Assembly: GCA_030704615.1 (NCBI GenBank)
Contig: CM060731.1
Coordinates: forward strand, 81,820,756 to 81,884,755
Origin: Takakia lepidozioides
Taxonomy: Eukaryota; Streptophyta; Takakiopsida; Takakiales; Takakiaceae
Direction: 5' to 3'
DNA length: 64,000 nucleotides
The notes beneath the pieces are model-generated. The model was not told the origin of the DNA and did not search any database. It saw only the letters and a list, made by a program, of their open reading frames with translations. Position 1 is the first letter of the stretch; every line of letters begins with the position of its first letter. A program made the translations under genes and the position numbers. Positions 1 to 11,149 of the stretch are shown one piece after another.

Positions 1-69
1 AAGGAGGACTTTGACCAAAGCTGGACGAGATTGTTGTGCATTGTATTGTATCTGCAGTTGCTTAAATAC

Positions 70-1591
70 CAAACCCCAGATTCAGGGTGGTGGTCACTAT
101 CGTCACATTGTGCTCCCGCATTCGCACAGAGAAGGTGGCAGTGCCACCCCCCAAGTCCAGCCCAATGCGAATCCCCCCATTCTTCATCTCCACCACCTCC
201 TTTATGCTGAAATCCAAATCCCGAAGAGCAGCACCCTCCACCCACCGAGATTTCTCACGACCCTCCAGGTCGAAGCAATCCTTGCAATCCGCATAAGGTC
301 GGGTACGATTATTGAGGCACTTGAAGCTCTTGCACTTGTACGCCGACCAGTGGATGTTGTCGTCTGGAGGCACCGTCCACGTTGATTTCGGAAATGGAAA
401 TGGCTCCGTTGCATTCGCCGGCCCTCTTGCAAAGCACCTGGTATTTCGGCGTCCCTGTTTAGCAGGTGTGCTCCCACACGCACTCTGACTATCAGGCTGC
501 GGGCCACGCTACTTCCTGTCTTGTATTAGATTACTTTGGATCCAAGAACAGATCTAGAGAGTGCACGAATGCACCAACTGGGTTTTGATCTGTTGATGAA
601 GGACAATGGAAACATGCAGAAGAGAGTCTAAGATCTATCGTAAGCAAAAGCGTCTGATTACTGATAACAAAAGTCACAGCAGGAGAGGCTGGAAGGCTTG
701 GGTACTAATGCAGGTGCTCAGCTGAGATTCTACAAACAACCGTGCATCTGGCGGATCACAATATGGAGGAGATTCAAAATTACCTGCTTGGAATGTGTCG
801 CATTAGGATCTCGAGTTCAATCTAGTATATTCAAATTGAACAATTAGATGTGGAACCGTGATCATAATACTGGCTGCTTCGCTGATTCCACAGTCTGCTT
901 TGAACAAACTTGAACTGGTTCTAAAGAAGGGCGTGAGAGAGAGAATCTGAAATTTACAATGCAGGTTACCAACAAAAGATCTCACGGCAGAGGGCTCAAG
1001 GACCAAGTGAGTTACTGACCTGCGGCGAGGAAGAGGCTCACATCCCTTTAGCAACAGCCGTTGTGCGATGTTGTCGTCGTCTGGGCAAACTCCACCGACC
1101 TGGTAATCCATGAACTTGTCCAGATCTTTCTTGTTGGCCAAGCAGGCATGGCCTACGCTAGACAGCATCGTGTCGATGCCAAGAGTAATGCTCCTACCCA
1201 AAGGATGCTTTCGTTCAGTTACAAATTCTTGAAGCTCACGTCCAAGTTCCATTGTCATTTGTGCCGGTTGAGAAACCTGTTTATGGTGTTCCAAAGAATG
1301 CTTCAAGTCTTTTCTAACGCTCCGTAGCTCTCTGTACGCCGCCTGCAATTCCTCCTGCGTGGAGTTCAATTGGGCAGCCAACGCTTCCTCTGAGCTCTGG
1401 AGGGCGCCATGGACTTGGGAGTCGTGATCAGAGAAGCCTCGAAGAATTCCGTCGAATGTTTTTGCCCGAGTCAGGCCCTGAAATGCATAGATTGCTAGAA
1501 TGTTCAAGGCCGCTATCACGAGTAGCAAGCAGAGCTTTTGTCGGAACTCTTTGCTCTTAAGTAGTGCCTTCGACAATGCCTCAAACATCAT
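70..1591 (-). CDS. AdoMet-dependent methyltransferase-like membrane protein, 5' part of gene
   Basis: Two exons are visible. Exon 1 (1591 to 1020) starts at ATG and ends ..EPLPRRR before a GTCAGT donor. Exon 2 (437 to about 70) begins after a CAG acceptor and restores the frame: CFARGPANATEPFPFP, then PPDDNIHW, SAYKCKSFKCLN, GGIRIGLDLGGGTATFS and NVTIVTTTLNL. These blocks match a land-plant family annotated as AdoMet-dependent methyltransferase superfamily (Arabidopsis At3g27230/At5g40830 type). Residues about 20-38 form one membrane anchor (LCLLLVIAALNILAIYAF), followed by a heptad-rich, probably coiled-coil stretch. The glycine-rich GLDLGGG segment is the AdoMet-binding loop. A GTATTTAAG donor lies at 69-61, so the gene continues beyond the left edge. 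Family assignment is fairly secure from memory of its motifs; substrate unknown; membrane location inferred from the anchor. Confidence 0.82.
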
Positions 1592-3155
1592 TTTCGAGAT
1601 CTTTCAACTTTCGAAGGATTTGTCTAAATCTATCAAGTATGTGAGCTATGTCGCTAACTAAATCTTGTCTGCGATCCCTACTGAGTGAAGACATCCAGGG
1701 CTGTTTTCCTTCTCTATTCTGAACCTGTATATGAATTATCTCATTCTGAACTCCGCGTTCCCATTTCTACACTAATCCGTGTACAAACTAAAGGGAGCTT
1801 CTCAACCAGCAGGATACCCATCTTGAAGCACAGCGAACCGGCCCATCGGTGAGAGACCCCCAAGTCCACTCAAGTACAGTGTGTAGTCCTGGACCCTGCA
1901 CGAAGCAGGAGTTGGGAACAGGGCATGGAAGTCATTACTTAACATATTCAACCACTTTCACCGCTCAAGCCCTCCCCAAAGCAACCTTGAAAGAGGGAGA
2001 TGTGAACAACGTGGGAGAGCACGTTGTGGGGGATGAAAACTTGGCATTCTATTGTGCAGACTGCAGACATGATACAGACTCACATTCCACCCACAAGTAG
2101 CCTAGAGAACGCTTTGCAGGGGAGGGCTAGAGGGCTACTCAACAAAAGACCCAGTTCGGGGTGACGAATTACCTGCCTGGGGACTATTCCATCATGTTTG
2201 GGAAAACATAACGCAATGTAGTTACACGTAAGTCAGCTCTGGCGGGTGATGACGAGACTGCCAACATTGAAAACCCTCAATTTTGTGAACGAGATCCGTG
2301 ACCCAACACGTTTCGCTTGCAAATGCGGTGTGGGCAGTGTTGTATCCTAAGGGGAGGTTGCCAGAGAGATTGTCCGAGGGCACCCACGAGCTATGGATGG
2401 GAGGGGGGTGTTGTTGACAGCGGTGACAATTCTTGGATCGCTACTGCGCGTATCAGGGCAATGTAAGTTTCCTCTCTCACTCTTTTGAGTTTGCAGACGT
2501 GCACAGAAAATCGACGCTTTCAGGTGGAACTGGTTGCTTCTCTAACTAGAAACCCCCGAGGTAGTCACAAGTGAAATGTGGTTTATGGAGCTCACAGCGT
2601 GGAAACTTGGGATTGCTTTGTACCTGCCTAGTCAAAATTGAGAGAGAATTCACAGCAGAAGTGCGGAGATCTGTGCATACCTCTCTGCATAGCCTGCATG
2701 CAGTTTAATGGGGATGTGCACTTTCAACTCTACCTTTCACTGTTTGGTAGCCATAGTACCTGTGCCAAGTCGCAGAAAGAAGGTGACACAATAGGGAAGG
2801 ATCATGGGGCTCACTACAATAGCTGAAGTCCACATTTAAGGCTGGAATACCTTGATGAATTAGTCTGGCCCTCACCGCCGGACACCAGTTGAGAAAAAGA
2901 CAGACAGATTATTTTGGAGAAGAGAATGAAAAGTCTGTCTGATTGGTGTAGCTAAGGGATGGGGCATCCACTGCAGCGTGCGGTTGGATAGAGACATGTC
3001 AAACCAGGTTTGCCGGTAGCTGTGGAAGCGGACAAGTAGTGGTGGACGCATCTCATGATTGCCAGGGCCTTTGCACCGAACCTGAGTACCCAGCCTGCCT
3101 CCCGTTCTTCACTTGCTTCAGATGTTGCATTGAAGGTCTCTCTCTCTCTCTCTCT
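1592..3155. other. Intergenic stretch without recognised gene
   Basis: Only short open frames without family motifs. It contains the 5' flank of the methyltransferase-like gene. A CT run at 3138-3162 leads into the first LINE tail. Confidence 0.5.
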
Positions 3156-3159
3156 CTCT

Positions 3160-3405
3160 CTCAGCAGATTGATGCTTGTGTGAAGGGATTTCTAGAGGAT
3201 ATCTGGAAAACTCGGATCAATTGTCTGTTTCAAGGTAAGTCATACTACCGACGTCAGCCTCTGACAAAGGTAGTTTCTGTCCCTTTGTGTTCCGCTCAAA
3301 CTGGGGGAGGGGTCAATGGCCACAAGGCTACGGCAAACAACATCTTATGAGTACATTCTCTCTCTCTCTGTTCCGCCCAAACTGGGCGCGGGGTCTATGC
3401 CCACA
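3160..3405 (+). mobile_element. LINE 3' end fragment with (CT)n tail
   Basis: It encodes the last residues shared by all LINE copies here (QQIDACVKGFLEDIWKTR). The common 3' untranslated block follows (CAAACTGG..GGTCAATGGCCACAAGGC) and ends in GAGTACATT(CT)n at 3350-3371. A second partial tail unit (3372-3405) follows immediately. It is 5'-truncated to about 200 bp, as is usual for target-primed insertion. Confidence 0.75.
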
Positions 3406-4524
3406 AGGTTACAGTTAGGTATCTCCCTCTGTGTGGAACTTTCCGCGGATGTTATAATGTGTCATTTAATTTTTCTCTCTCTGCAGGTGGAACTTCTGTT
3501 GATTTCCATCTTCTATCTGTTGACTGTTTCTTCCCATCAATCAAGATGGAAAATGGACCGGCATCTCACTGTAGACTTTGTGTAGACCTGTTCCGGGCGA
3601 AGTAGGGTTGATGCAGAAGCCTTCTCATCCACTCTCCAGTTTTGGTGCCAAGTCTCGTATATCCTGATGGGCTGAAACCCCATCCTGCTATTAGAGGGTA
3701 CCCTCGAGTATATCATAGCCAGCATTCACATAGACCAGTCTTTAAGTACGTTATCTGGAGTCCTGTCTCTTTACCCTCTCTTAGGGTTGCAAGGACCCTC
3801 ATCTAGTGGACATGTGGGCCAATCAAATCACATGCAATGGCATCAAATGCAAAACATCCAAACACTAGGCTCATCCAAGTACATTGTGATGATCACACAA
3901 AACATCCTGCGTTTGGCATAAGCCAGCCGCTTTTTATATTAAGGAATGGGCTAATATGGAATGGCAAATGGTGGCCTCTTATTGGCTGCCAGGATTTCCT
4001 TAAGCCTTCTCCCACACATCAGCAGCCACCCTGTCAGATTAGGTTACTGTTGGAATGAGACAAGGGCCTTGGCTAATAGTAGGCACATTTAATCAGCTAT
4101 ATACCAACCGCCTTGCTTTTCATCCAGCCTACAGAAGAGCATCTGTAAGGCAAGGGCAGGTAATGAATGCATTAGGTTTTCTAAGAAAGTCGAGATTGGG
4201 AGCGAGTGGGTTTGCTGCGGGGATTGTTCTCAGCCACAATTAACCGACCAAGCTACTAAGGCAGGCTATTGTGAGACCGGCGCTAGCCTGTACTTTCAGT
4301 CAAAGCCACGAGGTAATCTCTCTCTCTCTTTCTCTAAGTTTCTATTATAATGAATAGCATAGACCAAGGCTGGTACTAATCTTAATACCTTGCACAACTG
4401 GTCAAAACCTGAAGAAATTCCCCAAGCCCTCTCCATTTTACTGCCCCCTTCTGCTCTATCCTACCCCATGGACAGGTTTTTGGCTACAATGATATGGCAA
4501 TAATCCTGCGGTAGAGCTGTTAAT
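3406..4524. other. Unassigned sequence between LINE copies
   Basis: No convincing coding region. There is a pyrimidine tract with CTGCAG at 3470-3487, which could be a splice acceptor, and a further CT-rich run at 4317-4335. The start of the long LINE copy is defined only by protein similarity at 4525. Confidence 0.4.
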
Positions 4525-6841
4525 TGGTGGACCGATGAGATTAAACTCAAGATAGCTGAGAGACGAGTCCTTTATAAAGAGTGCTGCAGTTTGAAAACCA
4601 ACAAAGAATTGTGGGCGAGGTACTACCAGATCCGTAAAGATATCAATCAGCTTGTAAGGGCTCAGAAGAAATTATACTGGGACAAGTTATACAGTGAAAT
4701 AAACTCAAACCACCATGGTGGTAATGACAAGAAATTCTGGTTGGCCCTTCAACGTTTGTACAAGCCGAAAAGCTGTCAGCAAGTACAAGCGCTGAAGACT
4801 ACTAAGGGTGCAGTGGTAACTTCATCGGTTGACATTGTCAAAACCTTTGAAACCCACTACAGTATCCTTGGCAGAACTTCTAGGTCTAACAGTGAGGGGT
4901 CCTCTGATGAATGGAAGGACACAGTTGGTAAAACTGTTCCTATGATTTGAAACAGCCCTGATGAACTGGAGTATATTTCAAAAACCTACAACGCTCCCAT
5001 TAGTTCTTATGAGATTGTGGAAGCAATTGAACATCTAAATGGATATAAAGCAGGTGGTCCTGATGGCATAGTCAACGAGCTTATCAAGCACGGTGGCGAT
5101 CCCATGATAGAGGCCCTAGTTCTCCTCTTTAACCTTATCTGGAAGACTGAAATGATCCCCTTTCGCCGGCGACAGGGGGTCATGCCACGATAGTTCCCCG
5201 GGTCTTCTCTGTCACCCTTCTTATATAGATTGACAGCTTCTCAATGCTGTTGGCAAGATATTTTGCAGAGTTATAAGTACTCGTCTCGAGGTTGATCTCG
5301 AATCTAGAGGTTGTTTCCACGAAGGCCAAGCTGGCTTTCGGCGAAACAGGGGCTGTGTGGACCATATCTTCACTCTAAGCCAGATTATCCAGGGAAGGAA
5401 AAAAGAAGGGAAACCCACTTATGTTTTTTTCTTGGATGTCAAAAAGGCTTATGAGACAGTGTGGAGAGATGGTCTATGGCTCCGCCTCTGGTCTTGCGGA
5501 ATCAAGGGAAAAATGTGGAGGGTTGTCCATAACTTGTATGCTCACACCAAAAGTTGTGTCACTGTTAATGGACAGAAGTCTAACTTCTTTGACATAGACC
5601 AAGGTGTAGCTCAAGGATGTACCCTCTCCCCTCTGCTCTTCAATGTTTTCATCAATCAACTCCTCGAGGATGTGGAACGTGAGGGATTTGGGTTAAGGGT
5701 GGGTGATGCCACCATTCCAGCCCTTATGTTTGCGGATGACTTCGCAAGCATAGGGGAGACTCCTTCCAACCTCCAGGAATCGATTGATTGCGCGAAGAGA
5801 TACTTTGATCTTTGGGGGCTAGAGTCTAATGTCAGTAAATGTGCAGTGGTGGCATTCAACGACAGAGGAGAGGGAGGAAGTGATCTTAAATGGCAGTGGG
5901 GTAGCCAAGAGATTCCAGTCCTCTCTTCCTACACATACCTGGGCGTTGAGTTTTCCTCCAACTGTAACTGGGATGCACATATCCAGAAAGTTGTTCAAAC
6001 TGGCAAGGGCAAAGTGCTGAGTCTCACTAAATTTTTACACTGCAGAGGGATTGACTCTGAGGTCAAGAAAACCTTGCTTTGCCGCGTTATTAGACCTGCC
6101 TTGGAGTACGGATCTGCCATATGGGTTGATAACTCCAACCAGGCTAAGTCTCTAGAATCCATTCAAGTGGGGGTGCTTAAGGAGGGTATGTCAGCATGCT
6201 CCAAAACAGCCAATGTGGCTGTTCGGGGTGAGTTTGGCATCCCTTCCTTAAGCTCCCGACGAGATGAATTCAAGGTCAGATGGTGGGGTCAGTTGCAACA
6301 CATGTCCAACACCAGATACCCTAAGTTAATCAACTCTATATCTGGAAACAGGACCTCCCTGTCAAACAGGCTAAGTCCTGGCAGAAGAGAGTAGAAGAGA
6401 TTCTCAAGGATCTGAATCTGGACCCGCAAGTCTTGACCTTGCTGGATAAATCTGACTTAGAGACTGTAGTGTCCAGCTATACTTAGACTCTGCAGCGTTG
6501 GTCGAGCGGCTAGCGTAAGCCACTACGAACTCTTTTCCCTCATCATCCACCTGTTTCCAGTCTGTGACATGGGGGAGGATATCATGGATGACCTCAAGGG
6601 TCTACCCACTCTCGGCACCAGACTGAAATTTAAACTCAGGGCAGGAAGCCTACCTTTGAACAGTAAACAGAAGCAGAGAGGAAAGGGAGAGTGCAATTGC
6701 CCGTTGTGTGGGCAACCCGAAGACAATATTCATTTTCTGATTCACTGTCCGGGGTACTCTCACCAGACAGAAGCTCTCCTCCAATCTAGCAAGAGAATTG
6801 TGGCTGTACCTCTGTTTACCAACTTTGAAAGTCGAGGCTGA
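4525..6841 (+). pseudogene. LINE reverse transcriptase, broken reading frame
   Basis: The frame opens with WWTDEIKLKIAERR and the linker typical of LINE ORF2. There is an in-frame TGA at 4948 and a damaged stretch around 5160-5310. From about 5316 the polymerase reads well: QAGFRRNRGCVDHIF, then FFLDVKKAYETVW (palm motif A), GVAQGCTLSPLLFNVF (motif B) and LMFADDFASI (catalytic FADD, motif C). After a frame change near 6390, the C-terminal CPLCGQ..HFLIHCP zinc knuckle is at about 6700-6750. It would copy its own RNA into a nicked target in the nucleus. The broken frame means this copy cannot be autonomous. Confidence 0.8.
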
Positions 6842-7120
6842 GCCAAAAGCCCAGGCCCTTCTGAGGCCTAGTTTTTGGGCAAATCACACACAGCAGATTG
6901 ATGCCTGTGTGAAGGGATTTCTAGAGGATATCTGGAAAACCCGAATCAATTCTTTGTATAAAGGTAAGTCTTACTACCAATGTCAGCCCCTGACAGAGGT
7001 AGGTTCTGTCCCTTTGGTTTCGCGCCCAGTTTATATTACGGTAGTACTACTGGGCCACAAAGGTAGTGTATGTTCCCTTTTGTTCCGCTCAAATGGCCAC
7101 AAGACTACAGTACATTCTCT
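4525..7120 (+). mobile_element. Non-LTR retrotransposon (LINE), long 5'-truncated copy
   Basis: This is the longest LINE copy in the window. It holds the linker before the reverse transcriptase, the reverse transcriptase, a C-terminal CCHC-type knuckle, and the 3' tail. The endonuclease is not visible. The tail (6842-7120) shares QQIDACVKGFLEDIWKTR and the ATGGCCACAAG block with the other copies, and it ends near a CT-rich run. The copies at 7466, 8379 and 9600 and the tail at 3160 are the same family. Confidence 0.82.
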
Positions 7121-7204
7121 CGCTGTATGTGCGGTTTCTCTTTCTCTCTAAGTCCTCAATAGTGTAAAGGTTGCCAAATTAACAAGTGAAACGTTTTGTA
7201 ACAG

Positions 7205-7365
7205 AGGTCTTCAAATGGATCCCGGGCGATTGGTCGGAGTGCACTGTCAGTTGTGGGGGAGGGTCCCGAAGGCGGACGGTGAGATGTCTCGAGTATCTGG
7301 AGTTTACATACAAGATTGCTTCACCCATGCATGTGCATGACAGCAAATGCCTGGCCTCCACAATG
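7205..7365 (+). CDS. Isolated thrombospondin type-1 (TSP1) repeat exon
   Basis: After a TTGTAACAG acceptor the frame reads WIPGDWSECTVSCGGGSRRR..VRC. That is the core of a TSP1 repeat: spaced tryptophans, the CxxSCGGG turn and the alternating basic strand. It ends ..KCLAST M before a GTGTGTGTG donor that runs into a CT microsatellite. TSP1 repeats are extracellular adhesion modules. No neighbouring exon of the same gene was recognised. It lies between two LINE tails, so it may be an exon of a host gene whose introns are full of LINEs, or a stray captured exon. The domain call is firm; gene structure is unknown. Confidence 0.65.
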
Positions 7366-7422
7366 GTGTGTGTGTGTGTCTCTCTCTCTCTGTCCCTCTC
7401 TCTCTCTCTCTCTCCATTCAAT

Positions 7423-8372
7423 GGCCACAAGGCTACGGCAAACAATGTCTTATGAGTACAATCTCTCCATTCAAGTGGGGGTGCTTAAGGATTGCATGTC
7501 AGCATGCTCCAAAACAGCCAATGTGGCTGTTCGGGGTGAGTTTGGCATCCCTTCCTTAAGCACCGACGGAATGAAATGAAGGTCAGATGGTGGGGTCAGC
7601 TGCAACATATGCCCCAACACCAGATATCCTAAGTTAATCGACCTTGGAAACAGGACCGCCCTGTCAAACAGGCTAAGTCCTGGCAGAAGAGAGTAGAAGA
7701 GATTCTCAAGGATCTGAATCTGAATCCGCAAGTCTTGACCCTGCTGGACAAATCTGACTTAAAGGCTGTAGTGTCCAAAGCCATGTCTGTTGCCAGGAAA
7801 TTGTCTGATGAAAATGAAGCTAAGCAGAAAACTTCCCTGAACTTGTTTCCAGTCTGTGACATGGGGGAGGACATCATGGATGACCTCAAGGGTCTACCCA
7901 CTCTCGGCACTAGACTGAAATTTAAACTCAGGGCGAGAAGCATACCTTTCAACAGCAAACAGAAGCAGAGAGGAAAGGGAGAGTGCAATTGCCCGTTGTG
8001 TGGGCAACTCATGTCCTGATTCACTGTCCGGGGTTCTCTCACCAGAGAGACCTCTCCTCAAATCTATCAAGGGAATTGTGCCTGTACCTCTGTTTACCAA
8101 CTTTGTTAGTCTCGAGGCTGAACCAAAAGCCCAGGCCCTTCTGGGGCCTAGTTATTGGGCAGACCACACACAGCAGATTGATGCTTGTGTGAAGGGATTT
8201 CTAGAGGATATCTGGAAAACCCGTTTATATCAAGGTAAGTCTTACTACCGACGTCAGCCCCTGACAGAGGTAGGTTCTGTCCCTTTGTGTTCCGCTCAAA
8301 CTGGGCGTGGGGTCAATGGCCACAAGGCTACGGCAAACAACGTCTTATGAGTACATTCTCTCTCTCTCTCTA
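7423..8372 (+). mobile_element. LINE copy B, 5'-truncated, ending in (CT)n
   Basis: A short tail unit (7423-7465) is followed directly by sequence matching the long copy from its codons IQVGVLK (6162) onward. It includes WQKRVEEILKDLNL, the partial knuckle CNCPLCGQ with a deletion after it, QQIDACVKGFLEDIWKTR and the shared 3' block. It ends in GAGTACATT(CT)n at 8350-8372. Frameshifts are present. The junction lies inside the CT tail of the preceding unit. Confidence 0.78.
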
Positions 8373-8378
8373 ACCGGA

Positions 8379-8876
8379 TGATTTCAAGGACCTACTTACC
8401 CTTGGCACTCCACTGAAATTTAAACTCTGGACGGGAAGCCTACCTTTGATCAATAAACAGATGCAGAGAGGCAGAGGAGATTGTAATTGCCTGATGTGCG
8501 GGCAACCTGAAGACAATATCCATTTTCTGATACATTGTCCGAGATATTCTCACCAGAGAGTGACCCTCTTCAGGACGATCAAGAACATTGTCCTGGCACC
8601 TCTGTTCACCAACTTACAAAATCTTGAGGCTGAGGCTAAAGCCCTGGCCCTGTTGGGGTCTAACTTTCGAGCTGCTCACACACAGCAGATTGATGCTTGG
8701 GTGAAGGGCTTTCAAAAGGATATCTGGAAAGCCCGAACGAATTGTTTATAACATGGTAAGTCACACTACCAGAGTGAACGCCTCGCAAAGGTAGTTTCTG
8801 GTCCCTTTTGTTCCGCGCAAACTGGGCACGTGATCTATGGCCACAAACGACGTCTGGTGAGTACATTCTCTCTCTC
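8379..8876 (+). mobile_element. LINE copy C, 5'-truncated
   Basis: It begins right after the CT tail of copy B with the segment LGTPLKFKLW. An intact knuckle follows (CNCLMCGQPEDN..HFLIHCP), then QQIDAWVKGFQKDIWKAR and a diverged 3' block. It ends in GAGTACATTCTCTCTCTCC. It is more divergent from copies A and B than they are from each other, so it is probably an older insertion or another subfamily. Confidence 0.75.
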
Positions 8877-9599
8877 CAACCAGGGCCTTCGGGGTCCTCT
8901 ATGGATGCTTTGAAGTTTTGTTCTTTCTTTCTTTCTCCCTCTCCTTGCCATTTTCGCACTGCAGTGATTTGTAGAACAACCTTCCACATGTCACATTTGT
9001 CAGATCTGTATATGCCCCACCTGTCAAGCCAGTGACAAGGACAAAATGGCTGCACGTGATTTTGTCAGTGGCCAGGGTACTTTGTAAAGTGCCACAAGGC
9101 GAGGATCACGATAGTCACTGTTACTAGCACCAGGAAAGAACAGACTTATTATGGCATTTCCCTCTGTTCTTTCCTTTTCTGTTTTATCCTTTCTAGTATT
9201 TACTGTTTGATCCTGTTGGATCACAGCCGGCTAGGGAAGAGAGCTGTAACAGTGGACACTGCCCTGGCACTACGAGACATCCTAAGCACAATCACCAACT
9301 GATGCCAGTGTGGGCAATATTGCTGCTCAGTTTTGCAAGTATGGCGGGTGCAGGAGGACTAGCCTTCAGTGGCTACGTGTACTAAAAACGGTTAGACCTC
9401 TCTATCGATGACATCTTTCTTCTACATGAGGCTCTCCATAGGGAGTTCCTCAGTTGGATTTTTGGTTTTCTGGTTTTCGTGACTGGTTGTTGGGCACTTT
9501 TGTTGTTTCTACTTTCCTCTGGTGCATAAAATATTTGAGCTTCCTTATTATGTTTCTTTTAATTTCTCTCTGTCATGGGCCTTTGGTCCTCAATGGACG

Positions 9600-9736
9600 T
9601 TCTCTCTCTCTCTCTCTCTACTACCGGCATCAGCCCCTGACAAAGGTAGTTTTTGTCCCATTGTGTTCCGCTCAAACTGGGCTCGGGGTCAGTGGCCACA
9701 AGGCTACGGCAAACAACATCTTATGAGTACATTCTA
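9600..9736 (+). mobile_element. LINE 3' tail fragment D
   Basis: A CT run (9600-9619) is followed by CTACCGGCATCAGCCCCTGAC, the CAAACTGGGC..GGCCACAAGGC block and GAGTACATTCT. Only the untranslated tail remains. Confidence 0.65.
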
Positions 9737-10590
9737 TCTGCCACCTTTTTGAGTTTACTTACAGGACGCAAATCCCTCAGCTTGACATGTGCTGGGGCTG
9801 GTTGGGCGTCTTTTCCTGTGCAGGAGGTCTGCCAAAGACCATGGATTCGTCTATGTCATGCTGGAGGGCTTCAATTAAAGTCACTTCTGTACAAGCCTCA
9901 AGTAAATATTTGTAATCTTTATTATAACATAAACCCTATTTACTGTCGCCCTGTTGGGCAGCTGATTTGGCATCATCGAAAAATGGCACGCATTAAGAAA
10001 GGCTTCAATTGTAACTTGCCTACCAGAAACTTGGTTCTGTTGGAAGTGTACTGTAAAATTGTCGTGTTATAGTTGGCTCTTTGCTTTGTGATACCGACAA
10101 ACATCGGTTAGGGTGTGATCAAGCACTTGATGAGGAAAGATGGTGTGTTCCCTCTATTTCAATTGTAAAAACATTGGACCAACACTTGGACCAACATAAA
10201 ATTGCACGACAAGCAAATGATCATTTAGTCATTTAATGGAGGCCCTAGACCACTATGCAGGTAGCTAGGATCAGGCTTTCGTCTGTTGGTTATACATGCA
10301 TGCAGTTCTTGTCTGTCAGGAACAAAGATAACAAACTGTTCTGTTCTGTGGGTCTGTGATCTTTGTTATCTTGCTTCAAGTGGCCCAAGAAGATGAGTTG
10401 AAGGGAAATAAGATGACCAACAACACGTGGGAGATATTGATAGTTTCACTGCCCAAGTGATCTGCACTTCATTCACTGATGGATTCCTGTCCATGACAGT
10501 GTCCAGATATTTCTGGACATCTGTTACAAGGAGGCAGATCTCAAAATAGGCAAGTCTGAAGCTCTAAGATTGCAGTTCGAAACCGTCAAA
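9737..10590. other. Unassigned sequence
   Basis: No supported gene. The short open frames show no family motif. An inverted pair AAAGATAACA/TGTTATCTT at about 10324-10372 could form a small hairpin. Confidence 0.35.
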
Positions 10591-10593
10591 TGT

Positions 10594-10804
10594 TTGTCTT
10601 GACAAGTCCATCACTCTTTTGAGTGGCATTATCCTGCCTAAAGAATATTTTACCCTGCTTGGTTTCCATCCAGGCAGCTCGCCCCACTTAACACTGCAGT
10701 TGTTTTTCCTGACAAGTCCATCACTCTTTTGAGTGGCATCCTGCCTAAAGAATATTTTACCCTGCTTGGTTTTCATCCAGGCAGCTCGCCCCACTTAACA
10801 CTGC
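10594..10804. repeat. Direct duplication, about 110-bp unit
   Basis: The block from TTGACAAGTCCATCACTC to CCACTTAACACTGCAG occurs twice in tandem (about 10597-10698 and 10711-10804). The second unit has a few base changes and a small deletion. No coding role was recognised. Confidence 0.75.
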
Positions 10805-11149
10805 AGTGCCCCCACCAAAACAACGCATAGAGTGAGTGAACATCAGTTAGGCTTTTGAAATTGCCAGTCTACTTAGTCTGTATATTGGCTCGGATAATTC
10901 TGATTGAAAGTCCCACCCTCGAATAGCTACAACTGGTTGTCTCAAGTGCAGGTCAATGCAGATGGAAAGAGGCATGAGGGATGAAGACTGTCATCTGACC
11001 TGCCCCGACAGATTCCAGTCTTACCCATAATCCTGTGGCAGCTGTGTTCACAACCAGGAACACCTGAAAGAGAGAGTGAGAGAGGGTTGCTCAAGTAAGA
11101 TAATGGAAGCCATATCATCGCATGAACCAAAGGATTAAGCATGTTGTGA

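Noticed and set aside
7369-7465. Serine-leucine-rich secreted peptide
   Set aside because: It is a translation of the (CT)n microsatellite.
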